Of a DNA stretch of 64,000 nt, positions 27,241 through 36,233 are shown in pieces (position 1 is the first letter of the stretch; each line of letters begins with the position of its first letter). The notes beneath the pieces are model-generated. The model was not told the origin of the DNA. It did no database searches and was given only the letters and a program-made list of their open reading frames with translations. The translations under genes and the position numbers were made by a program. Location: the NCBI RefSeq assembly GCF_001314605.1, contig NZ_LIHP01000004.1, positions 310,001 through 374,000 on the forward strand. The letters run 5' to 3'. Source of the DNA: Marinobacter sp. HL-58 (GTDB lineage: Bacteria > Pseudomonadota > Gammaproteobacteria > Pseudomonadales > Oleiphilaceae).

Positions 27241-28461
27241 ATGCCCGCTTTAACGCAGGAAGCTCCCCACTCTCCCGCCCGGATCATGCTGATTGTCTTT
27301 TCACTCGCCATGGGTGGTTTCGGAATAGGCACCGGAGAATTCGCCATTATGGGGCTAATGCCCGGTGTGGCTCAGGACCTGGGCGTGACCGAGCCACAGG
27401 TGGGTCACCTGATCAGTGCCTATGCCCTGGGAGTTGTTATAGGCGCGCCATTGCTTGCCATCGGTGGTGCAAGAGTTTCTCGCCGGCACCTGCTGATCCT
27501 GTTGATGGGTTTCTACGCCATTGGCAATATTGCCAGCGCCCTGGCACCGGGATACGGGTCGCTGCTGGCCTTCCGCTTTATCGCCGGCCTGCCTCACGGT
27601 GCCTATTTTGGTGTTGCGGCGCTGGTGGCGGCGTCACTGGTACCGGTTAATCGGCGGGCAAAAGTGGTCAGCCTCGTGATGATGGGGCTTACCACCGCCC
27701 TGTTGATAGGAAATCCCCTCGCGACGGTTCTGGGCCAGAGCCTGGACTGGCGTTACGCATTCGGTTTTGTTGGAGCCATTGCAACGCTGACCGGCCTGCT
27801 GATCATTCTTTTCCTGCCCCTGGATCGGAGCGAAGTCAGGCAAAGTCCGTTTTCCGAGTTGAGAGCTTTTAACAGGCCCGAGATCTGGTATCCGCTGGCG
27901 ATCGGATCTATCGGCTTTGCAGGTATGTTCTGTGTGTTCAGCTACATGGCCCCCACACTGCTGGAAGTGACCGGGGTCAGCCGTTTCTGGATACCCATTG
28001 CGCTGGCCGTATTCGGGTTGGGCGGATTCGTGGGCAATATCCTGGGAGGCTGGCTCTTCGACAGGCTCAGATTCAGCAGTATCGGATGGATGCTGGTGTG
28101 GAGTATCAGCATGTTGCTGCTGTTCCCCTACGCCACTGAAAACCTCTGGACGATGCTGCTCATCTGCTTTCTGGTGGCACTTATGGTCGGGCTTGGCCCT
28201 GCCCTGCAAACCCATCTCATGGATGTGGCAGATGGCGCCCAGACCCTCGCCGCCGCGTCACACCACGCGGCATTCAATGTCGCCAATGCGCTGGGGCCGT
28301 GGCTCGGAGGCATGGCAATCAGCGCAGGACTGGGATGGCAATCGACCGGCTATGTGGGCGCTGCAATGGCGGTGGCAGGGCTGGGCATATTCCTGCTGGC
28401 CTGGCGCCAGCAGGCGGCTGTTCGCAATGAACCTGAAACCGCATTCAGCCACGAGGGCTGA
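27241..28461 (+). CDS. MFS transporter (arabinose-efflux/YdhP-like)
   Basis: A 406-residue, 12-helix major facilitator of the drug:H+ antiporter-1 group. The loop after helix 1 (GGFGIGTGEFAIMGLMPGV) and the segment GARVSRRHLLILLMGFYAIG match the AraJ/YdhP/NepI-like subgroup, typically exporters of sugars, purines or drugs. ATG 27241 has AAGG eleven bases upstream. The stop ends one base before the convergent small DUF1127-like gene. No regulator is adjacent; the substrate cannot be told. Confidence 0.85.
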   Translation: MPALTQEAPHSPARIMLIVFSLAMGGFGIGTGEFAIMGLMPGVAQDLGVTEPQVGHLISAYALGVVIGAPLLAIGGARVSRRHLLILLMGFYAIGNIASALAPGYGSLLAFRFIAGLPHGAYFGVAALVAASLVPVNRRAKVVSLVMMGLTTALLIGNPLATVLGQSLDWRYAFGFVGAIATLTGLLIILFLPLDRSEVRQSPFSELRAFNRPEIWYPLAIGSIGFAGMFCVFSYMAPTLLEVTGVSRFWIPIALAVFGLGGFVGNILGGWLFDRLRFSSIGWMLVWSISMLLLFPYATENLWTMLLICFLVALMVGLGPALQTHLMDVADGAQTLAAASHHAAFNVANALGPWLGGMAISAGLGWQSTGYVGAAMAVAGLGIFLLAWRQQAAVRNEPETAFSHEG

Positions 28462-28614
28462 TCAGAACTTCCAGAAAGGTGTTTTCAGGCGCTGCTCGAC
28501 AACTTCCGGCGGATATCCAACGTCCTGGAGAAGGCGTGGTTCCATGGTATGAACCAGGTGGAGGAAGTTACGCTTCATTCTCCACCCTTTGTAAAGTGAT
28601 ACTGCTCTGCTCAT
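28462..28614 (-). CDS. DUF1127-like small protein (50 residues)
   Basis: A short gene overlooked by length filters. It encodes MSRAVSLYKGWRMKRN and ends VVEQRLKTPFWKF. The Arg/Lys-rich, amphipathic start followed by LLQDVGYPPEVVEQRL (the LxDIGL-like core) resembles DUF1127 proteins; in alphaproteobacteria small members bind RNA or affect phosphate and carbon metabolism. Ribosome site is weak (GGATGA). It is convergent with the MFS gene with no gap, and a nested inverted repeat lies 18-62 bases upstream. Confidence 0.65.
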   Translation of the reverse strand: MSRAVSLYKGWRMKRNFLHLVHTMEPRLLQDVGYPPEVVEQRLKTPFWKF

Positions 28615-28631
28615 TTCAATCATCCATTCTG

Positions 28632-28676
28632 AGGTAACAAAAGGGGCAAACCGTAACCGGTTTTAATTAGTTACCT
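28632..28676. repeat. Nested inverted repeat upstream of the DUF1127-like gene
   Basis: Outer arms AGGTAAC (28632-28638) and GTTACCT (28670-28676) enclose inner arms AAACCG (28648-28653) and CGGTTT (28658-28663) around a TAAC loop. It could be an operator, a leader RNA hairpin of the small gene, or the terminator of the upstream ydcH-like gene. Confidence 0.5.
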
Positions 28677-28762
28677 ATTTTATGGATGACGCGTTCCGGG
28701 CCACATACTTGGAAACCACTACTCAGCCTCTTTTCAGGGCCCGGACGGCTAATGACTTATAC

Positions 28763-29017
28763 CTATCCTGCGCCGTTGGACTTCTTCACGAGCGTTTTAT
28801 AGAGATCATCCTTCAATTGCAGACGTTTTTGTTTCATCTGGTGCAGCTTGTCATCACCAATCGGAGAATCCCTGAGCTCGAGACCCTCGATTTCCTGGTC
28901 CAGCTCTGCGTACTGTTGAAAATGTTCCTTGAACGTCTGGTCGCTGTTTCTTAACTCGTCAATCAACTCCTGAAATTGCGGAAATTCTTTGTGAAGCTCG
29001 TGGTTGGAAATACCCAT
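28763..29017 (-). CDS. YdcH-family (DUF465) protein
   Basis: An 84-residue cytoplasmic helical-hairpin protein. The opening HELHKEFPQFQELIDELR and the block ELDQEIEGLE and LHQMKQKRLQLKDDLY are typical of YdcH/DUF465, whose role is unknown. AAGGAG lies eight bases before the start region. Monocistronic by spacing; it lies 92 bases downstream of an unknown protein gene on the same strand. Confidence 0.88.
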   Translation of the reverse strand: MGISNHELHKEFPQFQELIDELRNSDQTFKEHFQQYAELDQEIEGLELRDSPIGDDKLHQMKQKRLQLKDDLYKTLVKKSNGAG

Positions 29018-29109
29018 TACCTCGTCTCCTTCTTGTCGCAGAGTGGTTGGTCAGCATGCCATTCCTGGCCCGGATTTGTGAACAGTTACGGTTCCTCTGA
29101 ACAGAAAAC

Positions 29110-29892
29110 CTACAAATCCGAGTCCAGCGGCTCCAGCCCCAGGGATTGTTTGAACTCCCGGTATTGATCACGGTAAACAATGGCACCCAACGCCATTGCA
29201 GCCTTGGTAGCCATGCGATCAAAGCTATCACGAATCAGGCCGGGTATGCTTGTTTTCAGCCTTACGCTGGCCGTTTCGATCAACACCGCCCCCATGACCA
29301 GCAATGCATCAATTCGCCGGTTGTCACGGTCGCCATCAAGAATCTGCCGGGCCAGGGATTGCGCATCGCCCAGTATGATGCTTTCTTCCTCGTTCAGGCT
29401 GGCGCCGTCGAACGCCATGAAGCTTTGATAGCGCCTGGCCCGCTTCAGCATGAAGGCTTCTTTTACTGCCGGGTCCGGTTCATCGGGTTCTTGCCTGGTA
29501 TTGAGAAGCCCGTGCAGGCGGAAATCGATTTCTCCGGCAGCGCGCTTTTCGTCGAAGACCTGCCTGATATCGGCTCGGGCAATGCTGGATGTGGTCTCCA
29601 TGGCTTCGGCAATAACGGCATCGAAGGTGGATTTCTCCACCACATCCAGCACCCTTCGGATGGTATGGATGGACTTCATGACATCCGGCCAGAGGCGTGG
29701 ATCGGCCTGCCCCGGTTCCTCCGGAAGCCGTGCCTCCATGGCCCGGGCACTGAAAAAGGCATTCTCTACATCGCGAACCGCAATGCCGGGTTCGTTAGCA
29801 ACCCATTTGACGCCGTAGTCATTGAGGTCTTCAATCAGGCTTGAGGTGAGAATAAGCAGGTAATACTTCATGCCGAGGGGAAGGTCTGTCAC
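29110..29892 (-). CDS. Conserved-looking protein of unknown function (260 residues)
   Basis: I do not recognise this protein. It is a soluble, mostly helical 260-residue protein with no signal peptide after the likely start. Visible blocks: KYYLLILTSSLIEDLNDYGV, an Arg/Asp-rich middle (DGDRDNRRIDALLVMGAVLI) and FDRMATKAAMALGAIVYRDQ. I chose GTG 29892 because AAGGAG lies eight bases upstream; a GTG at 29901 overlaps that site and ATG 29871 has none. Codon use matches its neighbours, which supports a real gene. It precedes ydcH on the same strand. Confidence 0.65.
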   Translation of the reverse strand: MTDLPLGMKYYLLILTSSLIEDLNDYGVKWVANEPGIAVRDVENAFFSARAMEARLPEEPGQADPRLWPDVMKSIHTIRRVLDVVEKSTFDAVIAEAMETTSSIARADIRQVFDEKRAAGEIDFRLHGLLNTRQEPDEPDPAVKEAFMLKRARRYQSFMAFDGASLNEEESIILGDAQSLARQILDGDRDNRRIDALLVMGAVLIETASVRLKTSIPGLIRDSFDRMATKAAMALGAIVYRDQYREFKQSLGLEPLDSDL

Positions 29893-30098
29893 CAGCAACA
29901 CTCCTTCACAACAAGGGTACCTGTTTACAGGTATAGCTGATTATGGCATGACTACCAATGTTCCGGCCTGCTCTGCGCCGTTTTGATCCGCCGCGGGGGG
30001 CAGCCTTTGACAAACCGCTAATAGCTGGGAGCGATCAATAAGGTATAGGATGATTGAAAGAATCTGAGCATTGACCGGTCTACCTGAGGAATATTCAC

Positions 30099-31067
30099 AT
30101 GACGTACGCGCGAATTGTCGGCACGGGCTCCTACCTGCCCGAGAATGTCATGACAAACGAAGACATGGAAAAGATTGTCGACACCAGCGACCAGTGGATT
30201 CGTGAGCGTACCGGAATCGAGCAGCGCCACATTGCGGTGGAAGGCGAAACCACCGTCGATCTTGCCGAAAAAGCCTCACGCCTGGCTATTGAAGCAGCGG
30301 GCATGAAGCCAACCGATATCGACCTGATCATCTTCGCCACATCCACGCCGGACAAGATTTTCCCCAGTTCTGCCTGCATCCTCCAGGCCCGCCTTGATAT
30401 TCACGGCTGCCCGGCTTTCGACATTCAGGCGGTATGCAGCGGTTTTGTCTACGCCCTCTCGGTGGCGGATAAGTTCATCAAGACCGGCAGCAGCAAACGG
30501 GTCCTGGTTGTTGGCGCCGAGCTGTTTTCCCGCATCCTGGACTGGGAAGATCGCGGCACCTGCGTGCTCTTCGGCGATGGTGCCGGCGCTGTGGTGCTGG
30601 AGGCGAACGAAGAAACCGGGATTCTGTCTACCCATATCCACGCAGACGGCAAATACGAAGACCTTCTCCATGTACCCTGCGGTATCGGCGATGGCTTTGA
30701 CCAGGTCCGGGCCGGCAAGGGGCACGTTCATATGAAAGGCAATGAGGTGTTCAAGATTGCGGTGAACACCCTAGGCCGGATTGTGGATGAAACCCTGGAG
30801 GCCAACCAGATGCAGAAGTCCGATGTAGACTGGCTGGTCCCCCATCAGGCCAACCTCAGGATCATTGCCGCCACAGCCCGCAAGCTGAATATGTCCATGG
30901 ACCAGGTGGTGATTACCGTGAACAAGCACGGCAACACCTCTGCCGCCTCCATCCCCCTGGCGCTTGATGTGGCCGTTCGTGACGGACGCATCAGGAAGAA
31001 CGAGGTCATCCTGCTGGAGGCCTTTGGCGGTGGATTTACCTGGGGCTCAGCCCTGATCCGGTTCTGA
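30099..31067 (+). CDS. fabH: Beta-ketoacyl-ACP synthase III
   Basis: A 322-residue thiolase-fold enzyme that condenses acetyl-CoA with malonyl-ACP to start fatty acid synthesis. The catalytic triad is complete: C113 in [12 protein letters not shown]249 in VPHQANLR, N279 in [13 protein letters not shown]; the end [14 protein letters not shown] is standard. No signal or membrane segment. It is not in the usual plsX-fabH-fabD-fabG cluster: the flanking genes are an unknown protein (divergent) and dabA (convergent, nine-base gap). It may therefore be a second FabH with its own chain-length or primer preference. Confidence 0.92.
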   Translation: MTYARIVGTGSYLPENVMTNEDMEKIVDTSDQWIRERTGIEQRHIAVEGETTVDLAEKASRLAIEAAGMKPTDIDLIIFATSTPDKIFPSSACILQARLDIHGCPAFDIQAVCSGFVYALSVADKFIKTGSSKRVLVVGAELFSRILDWEDRGTCVLFGDGAGAVVLEANEETGILSTHIHADGKYEDLLHVPCGIGDGFDQVRAGKGHVHMKGNEVFKIAVNTLGRIVDETLEANQMQKSDVDWLVPHQANLRIIAATARKLNMSMDQVVITVNKHGNTSAASIPLALDVAVRDGRIRKNEVILLEAFGGGFTWGSALIRF

Positions 31068-31076
31068 CCCCCGGAT

Positions 31077-33518
31077 TCAGGACTGCCATTGCCCATCGCG
31101 ATACAGTTCACCGCCCTGGTCAGTCAGGCGATACAACCAGACCCACTGGTTTTCCACCAGGGCTTCTACATCCGGATTCTGCCGGATGGCGGCCTCTATT
31201 TTCCCGGCGGGCGCATCAACCACGACTGTCAGCCGAACCGGCTCGTGCCGCCAGTAGGTGCCATCGTGGACGGACTGGAGCGGTAGACCGATGCGCAAAT
31301 CGGTTCCGTTGCCTTCGATCACGCCCACATTGCCGCCAACCACCGAGTGCAGCAGTTTGTTGCCGGCGCCGTAAACATCCAGCATGGTCACCGAGCCGAA
31401 ATACTGCATGTTGATCCAGTTGGCGACGATCATGGGTGCGGAAAGCAAGGCCGCCAGTATGTCACCATCGTGATCCTGCTCCGGGTCATAATCATGCAGG
31501 AAGACCCGTCCTCCCAGGTTTCTGGCACGGGTTTTGTCCCGTTTTGCAAAGATGATGGCGGCATTGTTGGCCAGCCCCCACTCGGGCCTGACTTCAGTCC
31601 AGTCCGAGGTTCTGCTCTTAAGCTGCTGTAATAGCTCGCTATCTCCGAAGCCATTCAGCTTGAGAGCCGTTGCCCGTTCTCTCCGCGTCTTTTTCCCGGC
31701 TTCGGCAAACCCGCGTTCAAGATCGGCAATCAATGGCCCATGGGACTCCGGCAGCTTGTGGGCATCAAACAGGGTGACCTCATCGGTCACAGTGCAGTGT
31801 TCTGCGGCTACAGCCCAGCTGTCTCCGGGGATGGAAATGCCCTCCTCCGCCAGCGCCACGCGCACCTGGGGATCGTTGAACAGTTGTGCCGCAAGCCGGG
31901 CATTCAGGCCTCCGTTCTGGCCACCACAGGCACCGCAGGCCAGGCCTGCATGATGGGGGTTATTCTCTGTGTGGGTACCGTGGCCGGTGAAAACCAACAG
32001 TGGTGCGAAGTTGCGGGTCAGGGACATGCCCCGGAGAAATCCGGCCACCAGCTCAACCCTGGTGGTCTCAAACAGCGGGTCTCCACCCTGGAGATACACC
32101 AGCCGTGTTTCCGCCGGATCGGGTTTGTCTGCCGTGTTTTTGCGGGCCGACAGGTTGAGGGAATCCTTGACCATTTTCCAGGCCCAGGCCAGCCCGGTGG
32201 TTTCCACCAGTGTGAACGTGGACAGGCTTCCGTACTTGGCCTTGCGCACTGATTCCCGCGTCATTTCACGCTGATCCAGGACCCTGCTCAGGGCAGCATC
32301 GCGCTCGTTGCTGCCCTGGGTATCCACCACACGATAGGCCGGCCCCAGGATACCTGGCAGCTTTTCCATGGGGCGATAAGGCCCGTGCCGGTGGTGAACG
32401 ACAGGCAACCCGAAGAAACCGGCAAACCCGATGGTCTGGATACCCGGATGCGCCTCCTCCAGGTGGCGGCGCATGATCTCGGAGCGAACATCAATACAGA
32501 ACACGGCCTGCACATCGGGGCGCCCGGCAGTTTTATCGCCATCGGGCCGGGGCCGCTCATTATTGCCCAGAGCCTGCCACAATGTGCGCTGGTATCCGAT
32601 CTCGAAAGCCCGCTGCCAGACCCAGAGCCAATCCGATTCCCCCAGAGAGCTGCGAGAAACCAGAGCCTCGCGCTGGCTTGCCGCGGTATTGATCTGTTCC
32701 GGGGTGGCATGGGCAGACGCTGCCCACTCCCAGATCAGCAATACCGACAGCAGCTCTTCGCAAATGCCTGAGTCTTCTCCCTTCAGGTTCGCCCGCCAGT
32801 CCACGCCCCGGCACCAGCCGGCCCAGCCCGGTATGCGCAGCAAAAGGCCGTGGCAGAGCGCCTCCAGCGTGTCCGCATCGACACCAAGTGCTTCAATGGC
32901 CTGGCCGGTTGCCTCCAGCCGGTCGTCCGGCAGTGCCCTGAACCAGGCCCTGACCCCGCGAATGCCGGTGCGGAAGTCCAGGGACACATCCATGCGTGCT
33001 GATTTCAGCCAGAAATCAAACAGGCTTTCTTCACCGGAGCGTGTTGACCAGCGGGACTGCCTTTTATCAAAGAAGGCGCCGCAGGTTCGACCAATCTGGT
33101 CAACCACGGCTGCCATCGGCCGCTCGCCCTGATCAGCGGCAGGGAGAATGTCCAGCAGCGAGTAACCCGGCGGTGCAGGCGGGCGCTCGGGGCGGTAGAG
33201 CCGCTTACAGTAGAACTCGGCAGAGTCACTGATGCCCGCCTCTTCCAGGCTCGCCAGAAGATCATCCCGGCTGATTCTGCCGCCTTCCCACGCCTCGCGA
33301 TAGAAAGCCGCCGGCATCAACAGGGATTCCGAGCGCCGGCGCCGCAGCAGATGGTCGGCGTGGGTCGCCGGATAATGCCGTAAACCCCAGAACGGGTTTA
33401 CAGCGATCCACTGATCCAGCGGCCAGACCGGAGCAATCCTGTGACAGGCGTTCGTCAGCGTTACCTGCCACTGGTCGACGGACGCATTGGCAGCGGAGCT
33501 TTGAGCGAGACCGTTCAT
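31077..33518 (-). CDS. dabA: Inorganic carbon transporter subunit DabA (DUF2309)
   Basis: An 813-residue protein with the beta-carbonic-anhydrase-like zinc site of DabA: C341 and D343 in VFCIDVRSE, then H513 and C528 in TGHGTHTENN and HHAGLACGACGG. DabA with DabB forms an energy-coupled pump that turns CO2 into bicarbonate in the cytoplasm. The start overlaps the dabB stop by four bases (ATGA), so the two are translated together. It is convergent with fabH. The gene set lacks RuBisCO here, so the likely job is feeding bicarbonate to carboxylases at low CO2. Confidence 0.92.
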   Translation of the reverse strand: MNGLAQSSAANASVDQWQVTLTNACHRIAPVWPLDQWIAVNPFWGLRHYPATHADHLLRRRRSESLLMPAAFYREAWEGGRISRDDLLASLEEAGISDSAEFYCKRLYRPERPPAPPGYSLLDILPAADQGERPMAAVVDQIGRTCGAFFDKRQSRWSTRSGEESLFDFWLKSARMDVSLDFRTGIRGVRAWFRALPDDRLEATGQAIEALGVDADTLEALCHGLLLRIPGWAGWCRGVDWRANLKGEDSGICEELLSVLLIWEWAASAHATPEQINTAASQREALVSRSSLGESDWLWVWQRAFEIGYQRTLWQALGNNERPRPDGDKTAGRPDVQAVFCIDVRSEIMRRHLEEAHPGIQTIGFAGFFGLPVVHHRHGPYRPMEKLPGILGPAYRVVDTQGSNERDAALSRVLDQREMTRESVRKAKYGSLSTFTLVETTGLAWAWKMVKDSLNLSARKNTADKPDPAETRLVYLQGGDPLFETTRVELVAGFLRGMSLTRNFAPLLVFTGHGTHTENNPHHAGLACGACGGQNGGLNARLAAQLFNDPQVRVALAEEGISIPGDSWAVAAEHCTVTDEVTLFDAHKLPESHGPLIADLERGFAEAGKKTRRERATALKLNGFGDSELLQQLKSRTSDWTEVRPEWGLANNAAIIFAKRDKTRARNLGGRVFLHDYDPEQDHDGDILAALLSAPMIVANWINMQYFGSVTMLDVYGAGNKLLHSVVGGNVGVIEGNGTDLRIGLPLQSVHDGTYWRHEPVRLTVVVDAPAGKIEAAIRQNPDVEALVENQWVWLYRLTDQGGELYRDGQWQS

Positions 33519-35134
33519 GCTTTTTCTTCCACGGTGAATGGACGGTGAGGCGCCCGGTTAAGGGCTGCGGGCGCATTGAGTGCCTGCGACGCCAGACGCC
33601 GGGTAAGCTGATCGAAAGGCAAATCAAGATACAGCCCCTGGCTGAAATGCCTGTGCAGAGACGCCACAGGCCGGGCCCGGGGTGCCAGTGCCACCATGAG
33701 CGACAGCAACACCAGGGCGGCCAGTAATCCGAACCCGATTCCCAGGGCCACGCCCGGCAACGCAAACGTTGCGTGTTCCGGCACCGCAGAGCCCAGCAAA
33801 GCGTGGAGAATGGCATAGACAGGCACCAGCAACAGCGCCAGGCCGGCGATTCTCATCCTTGCCGCCAGTCGGGTGCCCCGCGGCATGCCCATGGCCGCAC
33901 TGGCTACGGCAAGTACAAGCAAGGCGCCGAACACCGGGTTGCCCTCCACCAGCCAGGGCTGCCACAGCAGCATCGCCGAGGCCAGTGCCGCTGTTGAGCC
34001 GGCCCAGAAAAGCCGGTTACCGGCCGTTGACTCGGGAAACACGTCCACGGCAGACACGCTGACGGTGCGCCCCGCAGCGAGGAAGGAATGGGCCTTGTAG
34101 ACGGAGTGAGCCAGCAGGTGCAGCAACGCCAGGGTGTAGGCTCCCATGCCGATCTCGAACAACATGAAGCCCATCTGTGCGCAGGTGGACCAGGCCAGCG
34201 CATGCTTCACCGAGTAATGGGTCATCATGGTAATCACGGCGATAACCGCGGTGGTTCCGCCCACGACCAGGAGAATCATGTGCCCGGCGGTAAAGCCTTC
34301 GAAAACCGGAAACAGGCGCAGCCAGAGGAAACCACCCAGGTTGATGACGCCGGCATGCAGCAGCGCGGATACCGGTGTTGGTGCTTCCATAACCCTGAGC
34401 AACCAGCCATGGAAAGGAATCTGGGCGCACTTGAGTACTGCCGCCAGCGCCAGCAGGATGGCCGCTGTATTGAGCGCGGCGGAATCCCCCGGGTTGGCAG
34501 CCTGCATGGCCACCATATCCGGCAACCGGAAGGAACCGTAATGGTGATACAGCAGGAGCACACCGCCGATCACCAGGGCATCCCCGACGCGGCTCACAAT
34601 AAACTTCTGAACCGCGGCAATCCGTGCCTGGGGGCGATCGGGATAGAGCGTCAGCAGATTATGAAGGGCCAGGCTCACTCCTACCCAGGCACCCGCCAGC
34701 ACCAGAAGATTATTGGTAAACGCCAGGACCATCACGCAGGTAACGGTGGTCAGGAACCAGGGCAAAAACCGATCACGGCCCGGATCACCCCGCAAATAGT
34801 TTTCCGCAAAGCGAAGAATCGCCCAGCCGATGAACGCCACCATCAGCGCCATCCAGAGCGCCACTCCATCGGTGTACAGTCCCAGCCGGTGAGCTGCGCC
34901 GGTCAGACTGTCGCTGCTGCCAGTCAACGCCTTTTCCGCCATCAGAAGGGCGGCAATCACGATCGTGAGGACCATGGACGCCCTCAACAGCTGACTTGCA
35001 ACCCGCCAGCAATGATTGAGTTTGAGAACATCACCAGATCGGGCGCTGAACAAGGCAACGGCAAACAGGCAGACCGGAATCATCAGCCATAATCCAAGTG
35101 CCAGAAAAGCCAGTGCAGGCATCAGTAAGTTCAT
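33515..35134 (-). CDS. dabB: Inorganic carbon transporter subunit DabB (NuoL-like)
   Basis: A 539-residue integral membrane protein of the NuoL/MrpA antiporter superfamily, about 14 helices, with the conserved block QIPFHGWLLRVMEAPTPVSA and the Lys/His region THYSVKHALAWSTCAQMGF. As DabB it would couple the cation gradient to DabA. ATG 35134 has GGAGGG seven bases upstream, better than an in-frame start at 35158. Alone it could be taken for a NADH dehydrogenase L subunit, but the overlapping dabA settles the assignment. Confidence 0.92.
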   Translation of the reverse strand: MNLLMPALAFLALGLWLMIPVCLFAVALFSARSGDVLKLNHCWRVASQLLRASMVLTIVIAALLMAEKALTGSSDSLTGAAHRLGLYTDGVALWMALMVAFIGWAILRFAENYLRGDPGRDRFLPWFLTTVTCVMVLAFTNNLLVLAGAWVGVSLALHNLLTLYPDRPQARIAAVQKFIVSRVGDALVIGGVLLLYHHYGSFRLPDMVAMQAANPGDSAALNTAAILLALAAVLKCAQIPFHGWLLRVMEAPTPVSALLHAGVINLGGFLWLRLFPVFEGFTAGHMILLVVGGTTAVIAVITMMTHYSVKHALAWSTCAQMGFMLFEIGMGAYTLALLHLLAHSVYKAHSFLAAGRTVSVSAVDVFPESTAGNRLFWAGSTAALASAMLLWQPWLVEGNPVFGALLVLAVASAAMGMPRGTRLAARMRIAGLALLLVPVYAILHALLGSAVPEHATFALPGVALGIGFGLLAALVLLSLMVALAPRARPVASLHRHFSQGLYLDLPFDQLTRRLASQALNAPAALNRAPHRPFTVEEKA

Positions 35135-35235
35135 TTTGAATCCCTCCAGATTTCCCATTACTTTGCCTTTTTCTGAACGTTAATTAAAATAGATATAAAT
35201 GAACCAAACGTTCTCTTTTATAGATACCTCTGCCC

Positions 35236-36147
35236 ATGAAACTGAATTACCACCACCTCTATTACTTCTGGATGGTCGCCCGAACCGGGCATCTGACCCG
35301 GGCTGCCAGAATGCTGCACGTCTCGCAATCGGCACTGTCGGGTCAGATTCGCAAACTGGAAGACAGCCTTGGCCACGATCTGTTTATCCGCGAAAGCCGC
35401 AAGCTGACACTCTCGGAGGCGGGAAGGATGGCGTTTTCCTACGCAGAGGAAATATTCCGCCACGGGGAGGAACTCACCGCCCTTTTTGCGTCCGGGTCCA
35501 AGCCCAACCGGGAGGTCATGCGCATAGGCGCCGTGGCGACGTTATCGCGGAATTTCCAGGAGGCGTTTCTGCAACCGTTGCTGGGGCGGGATGATCTTGA
35601 GTTGTGCCTGCAGAGCGGGCATATCGATGAGCTGTTGCGGAGGCTATCGGCCCACCGGCTCGATATTATCCTGTCCAACCAGGCGGTGAGAGGCGACGAC
35701 CAGAATCCCTGGCGCTCGCGGCTCATCGCCCGGCAACCTGTCAGCATCATCGGCCCACCGGGAGCGGCCAACGGAAGCGGGTTTCCTGACTTTCTGACCG
35801 GCCGGAACCTGATTGTACCCGGCCCCGAGAGCAATATTCGCCAGGGCTTTGACCAGCTTTGCGAATATCACAGAATCTATCCGTCCATATCGGCCGAAGT
35901 TGACGACATGGCCATGATGCGGCTGCTCACCCGGGACAGTGGTCATTACGCGGTCCTGCCACCGGTGGTGGTTCGTGATGAGCTTAATACGGGTGCCCTG
36001 GTTGACTATGGCGCCTTACCGGGCATCTTCGAGGAGTTCTACGCCATCACCATAAGGCGCCGCTTCGAGAAACCGGCGCTGCAGGAAATACTCGCACAAC
36101 CGGCCGAGAATTTTCTGGCAATGCCGGTTGTTGAGCTTTCTGACTAG
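35236..36147 (+). CDS. LysR-family regulator, likely of dabBA
   Basis: A 303-residue LysR-type regulator: N-terminal winged helix-turn-helix (NYHHLYYFWMVARTGHLTRA and VSQSALSGQIRKLE), then a co-inducer-binding domain. The helix-turn-helix opening resembles NhaR-like members. It is divergent from dabB with about 100 bases between the starts, the usual layout for a LysR regulator and its target. It likely senses carbon status, by analogy with regulators next to other DAB operons, but the ligand is not evident. Confidence 0.85.
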   Translation: MKLNYHHLYYFWMVARTGHLTRAARMLHVSQSALSGQIRKLEDSLGHDLFIRESRKLTLSEAGRMAFSYAEEIFRHGEELTALFASGSKPNREVMRIGAVATLSRNFQEAFLQPLLGRDDLELCLQSGHIDELLRRLSAHRLDIILSNQAVRGDDQNPWRSRLIARQPVSIIGPPGAANGSGFPDFLTGRNLIVPGPESNIRQGFDQLCEYHRIYPSISAEVDDMAMMRLLTRDSGHYAVLPPVVVRDELNTGALVDYGALPGIFEEFYAITIRRRFEKPALQEILAQPAENFLAMPVVELSD

Positions 36148-36233
36148 CCGGCCTGTCAGGAAAAGTCATCCATTATAGGGATATGGGCCCGTATACTGGC
36201 TGCTCAATCACGTTTCAGCCGGGCCAACTTGCC

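Noticed and set aside
34088..35092. 334-residue plus-strand frame opposite dabB
   Set aside because: Low-complexity His/Gln-rich product antisense to a well-conserved membrane protein.
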